Shown here: positions 1-6,431 of the stretch, in pieces | How positions within the stretch are numbered: the first letter of the stretch is position 1 | Layout of the letters: each line of letters starts with the position of its first letter | From: Bacillota bacterium | GTDB taxonomy: Bacteria > Bacillota > Clostridia > Tissierellales > Sedimentibacteraceae | Length of the DNA stretch: 8,102 nucleotides | Direction: 5' to 3' | Assembly: GCA_023425285.1 (NCBI GenBank) | Contig: JAFACY010000264.1 | Location: 1 to 8,102 of the forward strand | Position numbers and translations under genes: made by a program | Notes under the pieces: model-generated | What the model was told of the DNA's origin: nothing | Seen by the model: the letters and a program-made list of their open reading frames with translations, nothing else | Databases searched by the model: none

Positions 1-16
1 ATATTAGTGCGAATGC

Positions 17-34
17 TTGTTATAATGTTAACAA
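17..34. promoter_or_regulatory. Rex-type operator 1
   Basis: The sequence TTGTTATAATGTTAACAA differs at one position from the clostridial Rex consensus TTGTTAA-N4-TTAACAA (consensus from family knowledge). Rex is the NADH/NAD+-sensing repressor that releases DNA when NADH is high. The box contains a perfect extended -10 element (TGtTATAAT, 18-26), so a bound repressor would block that promoter directly. The genes downstream encode an NAD(P)H/ferredoxin enzyme, a typical Rex target. Rex itself is not encoded in this window. Confidence 0.72.
18..26 (+). promoter_or_regulatory. Promoter P1, extended -10
   Basis: TGTTATAAT is a perfect TGnTATAAT extended -10 element and lies wholly inside Rex operator 1. 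Its -35 would fall at or before the left edge of the window and cannot be judged. Transcription would start near 33, giving a leader of about 120 bases before the first gene. Rex operator 2 would then lie just after the start point. Confidence 0.5.
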
Positions 35-61
35 ATTGGCTGTGAAAATGTTAACAAATTG
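24..61. repeat. 15-bp exact direct repeat pair
   Basis: AATGTTAACAAATTG occurs at 24-38 and again at 47-61, with 23 bp from start to start. Each copy contains the right half-site of one Rex-type operator plus five further bases (ATTG and one A), so the conservation goes slightly beyond the operator and suggests duplication of the site. Confidence 0.85.
40..57. promoter_or_regulatory. Rex-type operator 2
   Basis: CTGTGAAAATGTTAACAA matches the Rex pattern TTGTGAA-N4-TTAACAA except for the first base. It starts 23 bp after operator 1, about two helical turns, so two repressor dimers could sit on nearly the same DNA face. The right halves of both boxes share a 15-bp exact direct repeat. Confidence 0.68.
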
Positions 62-88
62 ACAAACTGCTTGATATATTGTTATTCA

Positions 89-117
89 TTGACTTTTTAT
101 ACAACAAACTATATAAT
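89..117 (+). promoter_or_regulatory. Promoter P2 (TTGACT-N17-TATAAT)
   Basis: TTGACT at 89-94 is followed after exactly 17 bp by TATAAT at 112-117, a near-consensus housekeeping promoter. The start point would be near 124, about 28 bases before the TTG start of the first gene. It lies downstream of both Rex boxes, so it may be less sensitive to Rex than P1 or may be affected only by upstream binding. Confidence 0.7.
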
Positions 118-125
118 TGTTGTGT
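99..125. promoter_or_regulatory. Inverted repeat over the P2 -10 element
   Basis: ACAACAA (101-107) and TTGTTGT (117-123) form a perfect 7-bp inverted repeat with a 9-bp spacer. It extends to 9 bp per arm if one T/G mismatch is allowed. It is centred on the -10 element of P2, so it is a plausible operator for another regulator. The arms are oriented opposite to a Rex box. The left arm precedes the predicted start point, so it should act as DNA rather than as an RNA hairpin. No regulator can be named. Confidence 0.4.
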
Positions 126-151
126 CATAAAAATAAGAGGAGGAACCTGAG

Positions 152-637
152 TTGCAAAACGATTTTATGCAATTAAAGCAAAAAGAATTTGCGGAATTAA
201 AGGAATATATTGATTCTGTGAAAAATGTGCAGGGGATTTTAATGCAGACCTTGCAAAAGGCTCAAGAGATATTTGGATATTTACCTTTAGAAGTGCAAAA
301 GTTCATTTCGGATGAAACAAATATTCCTTTAGCTGATATCTATGGTGTTGTAACATTCTATACTCAGTTTACAATTGAAGAAAAAGGCAAACATACAATA
401 GGTGTCTGTCTTGGTACTGCTTGTTACGTAAAGGGCTCGCAGGAAATAATTGATAAATTGTCCGATGAGTTGAATGTTAAGGTTGGACAAACTACGGAAG
501 ATAAATTGTTTACTCTTGAAGCAACAAGATGTTTGGGATGCTGCGGGTTGGCACCTGTAATGGTTGTTGACGAAGATGTTTATGGCAAAGTTGATTCCAA
601 GAAAGTACCTGAAATTATAGCTAAATACAGAAAGTAG
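152..637 (+). CDS. NuoE-family [2Fe-2S] subunit of a soluble NAD-linked bifurcating complex (StnC/HydC-like)
   Basis: This small electron-transfer subunit is homologous to NuoE, HydC and HndA. It carries one [2Fe-2S] cluster and works with the NuoF-like protein encoded next. The N-terminal part (about residues 15-75) is helical, and the C-terminal part is the thioredoxin-like ferredoxin fold. The four expected ligands are present: C86 and C91 (CLGTAC), then C127 and C131 in RCLGCCGLAP, with an extra C130. The length of 161 residues is normal for the family. The start is a TTG at 152, chosen because AGGAGG at 138-143 lies 8 bases upstream; the next in-frame ATG at 167 has no such site. Family membership is clear. 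The assignment to an Stn-type transhydrogenase rather than a hydrogenase comes from the third gene of the operon. Confidence 0.93.
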   Translation: MQNDFMQLKQKEFAELKEYIDSVKNVQGILMQTLQKAQEIFGYLPLEVQKFISDETNIPLADIYGVVTFYTQFTIEEKGKHTIGVCLGTACYVKGSQEIIDKLSDELNVKVGQTTEDKLFTLEATRCLGCCGLAPVMVVDEDVYGKVDSKKVPEIIAKYRK

Positions 638-648
638 GAGGTGCAAAC

Positions 649-2478
649 TTGAAGACATTAAAAGAACTGAAAAATATGAGAGAAGAGTTCGCTAAGAGCT
701 TGGACAGTGATAAAAAAGAAAATGAAATAAGAATAGTCGTAGGTATGGCTACATGCGGTATATCGGCAGGAGCGAGACCTGTTTTTGATACACTTAAAAA
801 AGAAGCTGAGCTTAAAAATTTAAGCAACATAAATGTTGTTCAGACCGGTTGTATAGGCATGTGCGTGTATGAACCGATAGTTGAGGTTTATGAACCGAAC
901 AAGGAAAAAGTAACCTATACTCATGTGGATGCAGAAAAGGCTAAAAAAATAATCGACGAATTTGCGGAAAAAGCAGAAGAGCCTGTAGAAAGCACATCCT
1001 TGATGGATGGTGATTTCTATAAAAAACAAAAAAGAATTGCTTTAAGAAACTGCGGCTTTATAGATCCGGAAAACATTAACGAATATATTGCAAGAGACGG
1101 CTATGCAGCATTAGGCAAGGCTCTTACTGAAATGACCCCTGACGAGGTTATTAAGCTTATGAAGGATTCGGGTCTCAGAGGAAGAGGCGGAGCAGGCTTC
1201 CCTACAGGAGTTAAGTGGGGATTTACGGCACCTAACAAGGCTGATCAGAAATACATCATATGCAATGCAGATGAAGGAGATCCGGGTGCGTTCATGGACA
1301 GAAGCGTTCTTGAAGGAGACCCGCACGCTGTTTTGGAGGCAATGGCTATAGCCGGATACGCAATCGGTGCCACAAAGGGATACATTTATGTAAGAGCGGA
1401 ATATCCCGTGGCGGTTAAGAGATTGGAAATAGCAATCAAGCAGGCGACAGAGCTTGGTCTTTTAGGAAAAAATATATTCAACTCAGGTTTTGATTTTGAA
1501 ATAGAAACGAGATTGGGAGCAGGAGCATTCGTATGCGGAGAAGAAACTGCATTGATGCAATCAATCGAGGGCAAAAGAGGTATGTCGAGAGTTAAGCCTC
1601 CGTTCCCTGCAGTAAAGGGACTTTGGGGTAAGCCGTCATGTATCAATAACGTTGAAACATTGGCAAATATACCTCAGATTATAAACGGAGGACCGGAATG
1701 GTTCAGAAGCTTCGGTACTGAGAAATCTCCCGGAACGAAAGTGTTTGCTTTAGGCGGTAAGATTACAAATACAGGACTTGTCGAAGTACCTATGGGAACA
1801 ACCCTAAGAGAGGTTATCTACGATATAGGCCGAGGATGTCCCAACGGAAAAGAATTCAAGGCAGTACAGACCGGGGGACCCTCAGGCGGATGCCTGACAA
1901 AGGATCATCTTGATACACCTATCGAGTATGAAACCTTGATGGCTGTAGGCTCAATGATGGGCTCAGGCGGTATGATTGTAATGGATGAGGACAACTGTAT
2001 GGTTGACATCGCAAGATTCTTCCTTGAATTTACGGTTGATGAATCATGCGGCAAATGTACTCCGTGCAGAGTCGGTACAAAGAGAATGCTGTCAATATTG
2101 GAAAGAATTACTGAGGGCAAGGGTACTATGGAGGATCTTGATGAGCTTGAAAGTCTGGCAATAAGTGTTAAGGATTCATCTCTTTGCGGTCTCGGACAAA
2201 CAGCTCCAAATCCCGTATTATCCACACTGAAATATTTCAGGGACGAATATATTGCTCACGTTGTTGACAAAAAATGTCCGTCTAAGCATTGTAAAGCATT
2301 GTTGACATACGAAATTGATGAAGATAAATGTACAGGATGTACCCTATGTGCAAGAAAATGTCCTGTAAAATGTATAGATGGCACTGTTAAGAATCCTCAT
2401 GTCATCAATCAGGAAGCGTGCATTAAATGTGGTAACTGCTACAGCGTATGTAGATTCGGCGCAGTAGTGAAAAACTAA
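649..2478 (+). CDS. NuoF-family FMN/NADH-binding subunit with extra ferredoxin clusters (StnB/HydB-like)
   Basis: This 609-residue flavoprotein is the expected site of NAD(H) exchange in the complex. In order it has: a thioredoxin-like domain (about 27-105) with C36, C68 and C72; the NuoF core with FMN/NADH motifs GLRGRGGAGFPTG (176-188), CNADEGDPGAF (205-215) and GAGAFVCGEE (290-299); the [4Fe-4S] site ESCGKCTPC with C467, C470 and C473, completed by C513; and a C-terminal two-cluster ferredoxin with C561, C564, C567, C571 and C591, C594, C597, C601. This layout matches HydB/HndC rather than respiratory NuoF, which lacks both end domains. The N-terminal domain appears to lack one of the usual four cluster cysteines. 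The start is TTG at 649, with AGGAGG at 636-641 overlapping the stop of the previous gene. The 11-base gap indicates a tight operon. Confidence 0.94.
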   Translation: MKTLKELKNMREEFAKSLDSDKKENEIRIVVGMATCGISAGARPVFDTLKKEAELKNLSNINVVQTGCIGMCVYEPIVEVYEPNKEKVTYTHVDAEKAKKIIDEFAEKAEEPVESTSLMDGDFYKKQKRIALRNCGFIDPENINEYIARDGYAALGKALTEMTPDEVIKLMKDSGLRGRGGAGFPTGVKWGFTAPNKADQKYIICNADEGDPGAFMDRSVLEGDPHAVLEAMAIAGYAIGATKGYIYVRAEYPVAVKRLEIAIKQATELGLLGKNIFNSGFDFEIETRLGAGAFVCGEETALMQSIEGKRGMSRVKPPFPAVKGLWGKPSCINNVETLANIPQIINGGPEWFRSFGTEKSPGTKVFALGGKITNTGLVEVPMGTTLREVIYDIGRGCPNGKEFKAVQTGGPSGGCLTKDHLDTPIEYETLMAVGSMMGSGGMIVMDEDNCMVDIARFFLEFTVDESCGKCTPCRVGTKRMLSILERITEGKGTMEDLDELESLAISVKDSSLCGLGQTAPNPVLSTLKYFRDEYIAHVVDKKCPSKHCKALLTYEIDEDKCTGCTLCARKCPVKCIDGTVKNPHVINQEACIKCGNCYSVCRFGAVVKN

Positions 2479-2491
2479 GAAGGAGGATAAC

Positions 2492-5400
2492 ATGTCATTA
2501 GTTAAGCTTAATATAAATGGTATAGAAATTACGGCAGAACAGGGAAAGACAGTATTGCAGGCAGCTTTGGAAAACAATATTGAAATTCCGCATTTGTGTT
2601 TTGACGAAAGACTGGAAGTATACGCAGGCTGCGGATTGTGTCTGATTGAAATAGAAGGACAGCCTAAGACTGCAAGGGCATGTGCTACACCTGTAGCCAA
2701 CGGATTGGTAGTTAGATCTGACACACAAAAGGTTGTCGAAGCAAGAAATGCAGCTTTGAATTTACTTGTGTCACAGCATATCGGAGACTGTAAGCCTCCG
2801 TGTACCTTGAATTGTCCGGCAGAAACCGACGTACAGGGATATGTTGGCCTGGTTGCAAACAAACAGCCACTGGAGTCATTAAAATTAATAAAACAAAGAC
2901 TGCCTTTACCGGCATGTATAGGAAGAGTATGTCCTCATCCATGCGAAAAGGCATGCAGAAGGCAACACGTTGAAGAATCCGTATCCATCGCATGTATTAA
3001 AACATACGCTGCTGATTACGATTTGAATTCCGAAAAACAATATATCCCGAGTCTGAAGCCGGCTACAGGAAAGAAGGTTGCTGTGGTTGGAGCAGGTCCC
3101 GCAGGTTTGTCTGCAGCATATTTCCTGCTCAGAGAAGGACACGCGGTTGAAATATTCGAAGCAATGCCTAAACCGGGTGGAATGCTGAGATACGGCATAC
3201 CCGAATATCGTCTCCCTAAGACGGTGGTTGATGCAGAGGTTGCCATAATCGAAGAAATGGGAGCAAAAATTAATTACGGAATAAAAATCGGAGACGACAT
3301 GTCTTTAGAATATTTACAAAATAATTATGATGCTGTATTTTTAGGTATCGGAGCATGGAAAAGCTCACCTATGGGATGCGAAGGAGAAAACATCGACGGA
3401 GTATTGGGCGGTATTGATTTCTTAATCAATGTTGCTGAAAATAAGCCTGTAAAAATAGGTAAAAAGGTTATAGTAGTAGGCGGCGGAAACACTGCTATGG
3501 ACGTTGCAAGAACAAGCATCCGTCTCGGAGCAGAAGAAGTAAGAGTGGTTTACAGAAGAACTGAAAGTGAAATGCCTGCCGAAAAAATAGAAATTGAAGA
3601 AGCTAAGGAAGAAGGAGTTATATTCTCATTCCTTTCAGCTCCCGTATCAATAGAAGGCGGAGACAAGGTTACCGGTTTAAGATGCGAAAAGATGATTCTT
3701 GGTGAAAGAGATGCATCAGGCAGACAGAAGCCTGAGCCCACAGGAGAATTTGTAACATTTGAAGCAGATACTGTCATAGCTGCAATAGGTCAGGAAGTTG
3801 ACTGCGGAAATATAAACGTAGCGCAGGGCAGAAAGAAAAACATTCAGATCAACGAAGAAACATTCGAAACAAATTTAAGAGGAGTGTTTGCCGGAGGAGA
3901 TGCCGCAACAGGTCCTAAGATTGCTATCGAAGCTATCGCTCAGGCATTGCATGCATGTGAAGCAATAAACGGCTATTTAAACGGAGAAATTATTCCTTAC
4001 AAGAAAATGCCTTTAGTGTATACAGAGGTTACCAAAGAAGATTACAAGGACAGAGAAGCAGTGCCGAGGGTGCAGCACAGGACTGTTGAGGCTGAACTCA
4101 GGAAGGTTAACTTCCAGCCTATTCTGCCGACTATGACGGAAGAAGAAGCGGTGAGAGAAGGGCAGAGATGCCTTGAGTGCGGATGTAAGGATTACTTCGA
4201 ATGTCAGCTGGTTGACTATATTAAAAAGTATGAAATAGATACCGTAAAATATCATGCTGAAGATGAAAAGAAACAAAAAGAAACAGACCATCCTTTTATA
4301 GCTCAGAATGTTGACAAGTGCGTACTTTGCGGACTTTGCGTAAGAACGTGCAACGAGGTTGTGGGAGCTAATGCTCTAGGCTTTGTTGAAAGAGGAAATG
4401 CAACATTTGTAGCACCTGCATTTGAGCAGGAATTAAAAATGACCGAATGTATTTCATGTGGACAATGTATAGATGTTTGTCCGACAGGTGCATGGCTTGA
4501 CAGAAGAAACAATATTAAGGAAATTCCTCTTAATTTGTCTCAGACCAAGTCAGTGTGCAGCTACTGTTCAGTCGGATGTGATGTGGTGTATGAGCATAAG
4601 GACAATATAGTATATCAGGCAAGCAGTCCTAAGGAAAATGAAATTCCGTTGTGCGGAAAGGGTAAGTTTGGTATTGAACACATAAACAACGACAACAGAT
4701 TATTAAGTGCCAAAGCTAAAATAAAAGGCACACAAGAAGAAGCATCGCTGAACGTTGCACTGTTTGAGACTGCAAAACGTCTGAGAAGCATACAAAATAT
4801 GTACGGTGAAGACAGTATTGCATTTGTAGTATCACCTAAATTGACAAACGAAGAGCTTTTGACCGTAAAATCGATAGCCAAAGAATTGGACAGCGACTGC
4901 AAGGGTTCATTCACAATAGATGAAGAACCAGGCATCGAAACAGTATTGGGCAAGAACCAGTCAACCATAGACTTCGAGCAATTGGATGCAGCAGATTTGA
5001 TAGTATCTGCAGGACAATTATACGAGCATCATCCTTCAATGGGTATGAAGCTGAGAAGATTGTCAGACAGCAGAAGTATCGTATCATGCTCAAAAGTTAA
5101 GACTAAGACAGATAACTGGGCAGATAAAGCAGCAGTAGATAATTATGAAGCATTCTTTGCAGGCGTGCTTAAGGCATTGATAGAAAAAGGTGTTATCAAA
5201 GCCGAAGCATTAAGCAAGTATCCTAACGGCGACAAATTATTAAGTGCTGTTAAAGGTGTTGAAGTATCACAGTCTGCCGAAATGGTTGCGGAAAAAATCA
5301 AGAATGCTAAAAAGCCTATTATAATTGCTGATGCCAATACAGTTGACAATAAGGGATTAAAAGTGCTGGCTGACATAACATTGTTGTTAGGAAACGACAA

Positions 5401-5941
5401 TAAGCCGCACAGAGGCTTTATAGTTCTCAAAGCAAAATCCAACAGTCAGGGAGCCTGGGACATTGGATTCAAAACACCGGGAGCAAAAATCAGAAATGCA
5501 ATTATCGACGGCAGCATAAAGGGTCTTGTTGTCATAGGCGAGGACATATTGGCAAATGACGAAGAATTAAAAGAAGCTGCTGATAAGCTTAAATTCTTTG
5601 CAGCATTTGATATTATGGAAAATGAAACAACCGCATCAGCAGAATACGTGCTTCCTTTAAACAGTCTTGCTGAATCAGAAGGAACAGTAGTAAGTGCAGA
5701 CGGCACAGTAAGAAATGTCGTTGAAGCATTCAAGCCGTTGTCAGGAATGTCAAATGCCGATATGTTTAAAACAATAGCAAGTTTGTTAAATGCTAAGCCG
5801 GTTGAAAAATGCAAAAAAGTATATGAAACAGAACTATATGTTCCAAGCTTTGATAATAAAGAAAAGGAATATAAAATCTTTGATACAGTTGAAAGAGCAT
5901 ACTTGGCTAACTTAAGAGCCAACTGTGTAAACGTAAAATAA
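2492..5941 (+). CDS. Fusion flavoprotein: NuoG/HydA-type FeS + NfnB/GltD-type NAD(P)H module + ferredoxin + inactive molybdopterin fold (StnA-like)
   Basis: This 1149-residue fusion is probably the NADP(H)- and ferredoxin-reacting core of the complex. Domains seen: [2Fe-2S] with C36, C47, C50, C64; an HxxxC-type region H96, C100, C104, C108 that runs into a GltD-type cluster region C142, C147, C151, C155; FAD Rossmann motif GAGPAG (200-205); NAD(P)H motif GGGNTAMDVAR (330-340) with YRR (354-356); FAD-closing GGDAATGP (468-475); a CX2CXCX5C site at C560-C571; a ferredoxin pair C610/613/616/620 and C653/656/659/663; then an FdhA/NuoG fold from about 688 with C689, C692, C696, C721 and K723. The position of the catalytic Cys or Sec of formate dehydrogenases holds neither, and the C-terminal molybdopterin dinucleotide-binding domain is absent. 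The late motifs SQGAWDIG (985-992) and EGT (1063-1065) follow the NuoG/FdhA pattern. ATG at 2492 follows AGGAGG (2481-2486), 13 bases after the previous stop. By domain content it fits Sporomusa-type Nfn (Stn); the exact reaction is inferred. Confidence 0.9.
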   Translation: MSLVKLNINGIEITAEQGKTVLQAALENNIEIPHLCFDERLEVYAGCGLCLIEIEGQPKTARACATPVANGLVVRSDTQKVVEARNAALNLLVSQHIGDCKPPCTLNCPAETDVQGYVGLVANKQPLESLKLIKQRLPLPACIGRVCPHPCEKACRRQHVEESVSIACIKTYAADYDLNSEKQYIPSLKPATGKKVAVVGAGPAGLSAAYFLLREGHAVEIFEAMPKPGGMLRYGIPEYRLPKTVVDAEVAIIEEMGAKINYGIKIGDDMSLEYLQNNYDAVFLGIGAWKSSPMGCEGENIDGVLGGIDFLINVAENKPVKIGKKVIVVGGGNTAMDVARTSIRLGAEEVRVVYRRTESEMPAEKIEIEEAKEEGVIFSFLSAPVSIEGGDKVTGLRCEKMILGERDASGRQKPEPTGEFVTFEADTVIAAIGQEVDCGNINVAQGRKKNIQINEETFETNLRGVFAGGDAATGPKIAIEAIAQALHACEAINGYLNGEIIPYKKMPLVYTEVTKEDYKDREAVPRVQHRTVEAELRKVNFQPILPTMTEEEAVREGQRCLECGCKDYFECQLVDYIKKYEIDTVKYHAEDEKKQKETDHPFIAQNVDKCVLCGLCVRTCNEVVGANALGFVERGNATFVAPAFEQELKMTECISCGQCIDVCPTGAWLDRRNNIKEIPLNLSQTKSVCSYCSVGCDVVYEHKDNIVYQASSPKENEIPLCGKGKFGIEHINNDNRLLSAKAKIKGTQEEASLNVALFETAKRLRSIQNMYGEDSIAFVVSPKLTNEELLTVKSIAKELDSDCKGSFTIDEEPGIETVLGKNQSTIDFEQLDAADLIVSAGQLYEHHPSMGMKLRRLSDSRSIVSCSKVKTKTDNWADKAAVDNYEAFFAGVLKALIEKGVIKAEALSKYPNGDKLLSAVKGVEVSQSAEMVAEKIKNAKKPIIIADANTVDNKGLKVLADITLLLGNDNKPHRGFIVLKAKSNSQGAWDIGFKTPGAKIRNAIIDGSIKGLVVIGEDILANDEELKEAADKLKFFAAFDIMENETTASAEYVLPLNSLAESEGTVVSADGTVRNVVEAFKPLSGMSNADMFKTIASLLNAKPVEKCKKVYETELYVPSFDNKEKEYKIFDTVERAYLANLRANCVNVK

Positions 5942-5958
5942 ATAGTATTAAATAAATA

Positions 5959-6026
5959 ATGAGATTCTTCATGCTTTGCATTCAGAATGACAACTTGCCA
6001 TCCTGAGCGTAAGCGAAGGATCTCAT
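5959..6026. repeat. Dispersed imperfect inverted repeat (ATCCTGAGCG...GAAGGATCTC type)
   Basis: The left arm (about 5959-5992, containing TTCAGAATGACA) and the right arm (about 5994-6026, containing CATCCTGAGCG and GCGAAGGATCTC) are diverged inverted copies of each other. From general experience of bacterial genomes, this sequence is a widespread intergenic repeat. Its spurious translations contain strings such as RSFAYAQDG, and the minus strand here encodes exactly that. It is non-coding and its mobility mechanism is unclear. Confidence 0.75.
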
Positions 6027-6033
6027 CTTTTTT
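5959..6033 (+). terminator. Intrinsic terminator of the redox operon, built from a dispersed repeat
   Basis: The outer stem pairs ATGAGATTCTTC (5959-5970) with GAAGGATCTCAT (6015-6026), 12 bp with one G-U wobble. TTTTTT at 6028-6033 follows at once. It begins 18 bases after the stop of the fusion gene, where an operon terminator is expected. The interior also pairs imperfectly. Confidence 0.72.
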
Positions 6034-6096
6034 ATAATTATTCTTTTATATTTGGAAAAAATACAAATAAGATGAAAGTTGTTATATACTGTGTAC

Positions 6097-6118
6097 ATAC
6101 ATGGTATTGACAATGTAT
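6097..6118. promoter_or_regulatory. Candidate antitoxin operator at the -35
   Basis: ATACAT (6097-6102) and ATGTAT (6113-6118) form an inverted repeat flanking the TTGACA element. A shorter palindrome, ATAC-ATG-GTAT, sits at 6097-6107. RelB/DinJ antitoxins are ribbon-helix-helix DNA binders that usually repress their own promoter through such sites. The assignment rests on position and symmetry only. Confidence 0.4.
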
Positions 6119-6135
6119 AAACTGAATGGTATAAT
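6107..6135 (+). promoter_or_regulatory. relB: Perfect consensus promoter of the toxin-antitoxin operon
   Basis: TTGACA (6107-6112), exactly 17 bp, then TATAAT (6130-6135), preceded by TGG, which makes an extended -10. The start point would be near 6142, leaving a leader of under 20 bases with the ribosome binding site AAAGAGGTG (6144-6152) almost at the 5' end. Such a strong promoter fits an operon that represses itself. Confidence 0.85.
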
Positions 6136-6158
6136 AAATAAGGAAAGAGGTGATGAAT

Positions 6159-6431
6159 ATGGCACAAACAATGGTAAATATTCGTATGGACGAAGAACTC
6201 AAAAAAAATATGGAGAAGACTTGTCAGGAATTAGGATTAAATATGACAACAGCATTTATAATTTTTGCAAAAAAAATGACCAGAGAAAAGAGAATCCCAT
6301 TTGAAGTTTCCTATGATCCTTTTTACTCCGACAGAAATATGCGTGCTGTTGACGAAAGTATTGAGCAATTAAAACAAGGTAAAACCGTAGTAAAGACTAT
6401 GGAAGAGCTTGAGGAAATGGCTGATGAGTAA
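6159..6431 (+). CDS. relB: RelB/DinJ-family antitoxin
   Basis: This 90-residue antitoxin should neutralise the toxin encoded by the overlapping next gene and repress the shared promoter. The N-terminus has the ribbon-helix-helix pattern: strand TMVNIRMD (4-11), helix about 12-26, then LGLNMTTAFIIFAKKM (25-40), the RelB/DinJ signature, followed by REKRIPFEVSYDPFYS (42-57). The C-terminal part (about 61-90) is acidic and helical, as expected for the toxin-wrapping segment, and ends in MEELEEMADE. The start is placed at ATG 6159, 8 bases after GAGG (6147-6150). In-frame GTG 6150 and ATG 6153 also exist but overlap or crowd the ribosome binding site. The family call is firm. Confidence 0.93.
   Translation: MAQTMVNIRMDEELKKNMEKTCQELGLNMTTAFIIFAKKMTREKRIPFEVSYDPFYSDRNMRAVDESIEQLKQGKTVVKTMEELEEMADE

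Noticed and set aside
59..88. Third promoter using TTGACA at 59-64
   Set aside because: At 16 to 18 bp the possible -10 hexamers (GTTATT, TTATTC, TATTCA) are poor, while P2 fits far better.
2492..5941. Formate dehydrogenase or [FeFe]-hydrogenase catalytic subunit
   Set aside because: The molybdopterin-type domain lacks the catalytic Cys/Sec and there is no in-frame UGA. No H-cluster cysteine motifs (TSCCP-like) are present, and the middle of the protein is an NfnB/GltD module.
152..5941. Respiratory complex I (nuoEFG) fragment
   Set aside because: There are no membrane subunits nearby, NuoF carries extra N- and C-terminal cluster domains, and the third protein contains an inserted NAD(P)H/FAD module. 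All point to a soluble complex.
6150..6158. GTG at 6150 or ATG at 6153 as the antitoxin start
   Set aside because: These codons overlap or crowd the ribosome binding site; ATG 6159 has better spacing and gives the usual MAxTxVNIRMD-like N-terminus.
5982..6167. Minus-strand 61-residue open frame containing RSFAYAQDG
   Set aside because: It is the known spurious translation of a dispersed intergenic repeat and overlaps the terminator and the toxin-antitoxin promoter.
6101..6304. Plus-strand 67-residue open frame before the antitoxin
   Set aside because: It overlaps the antitoxin in another frame, begins inside the promoter and has no ribosome binding site.
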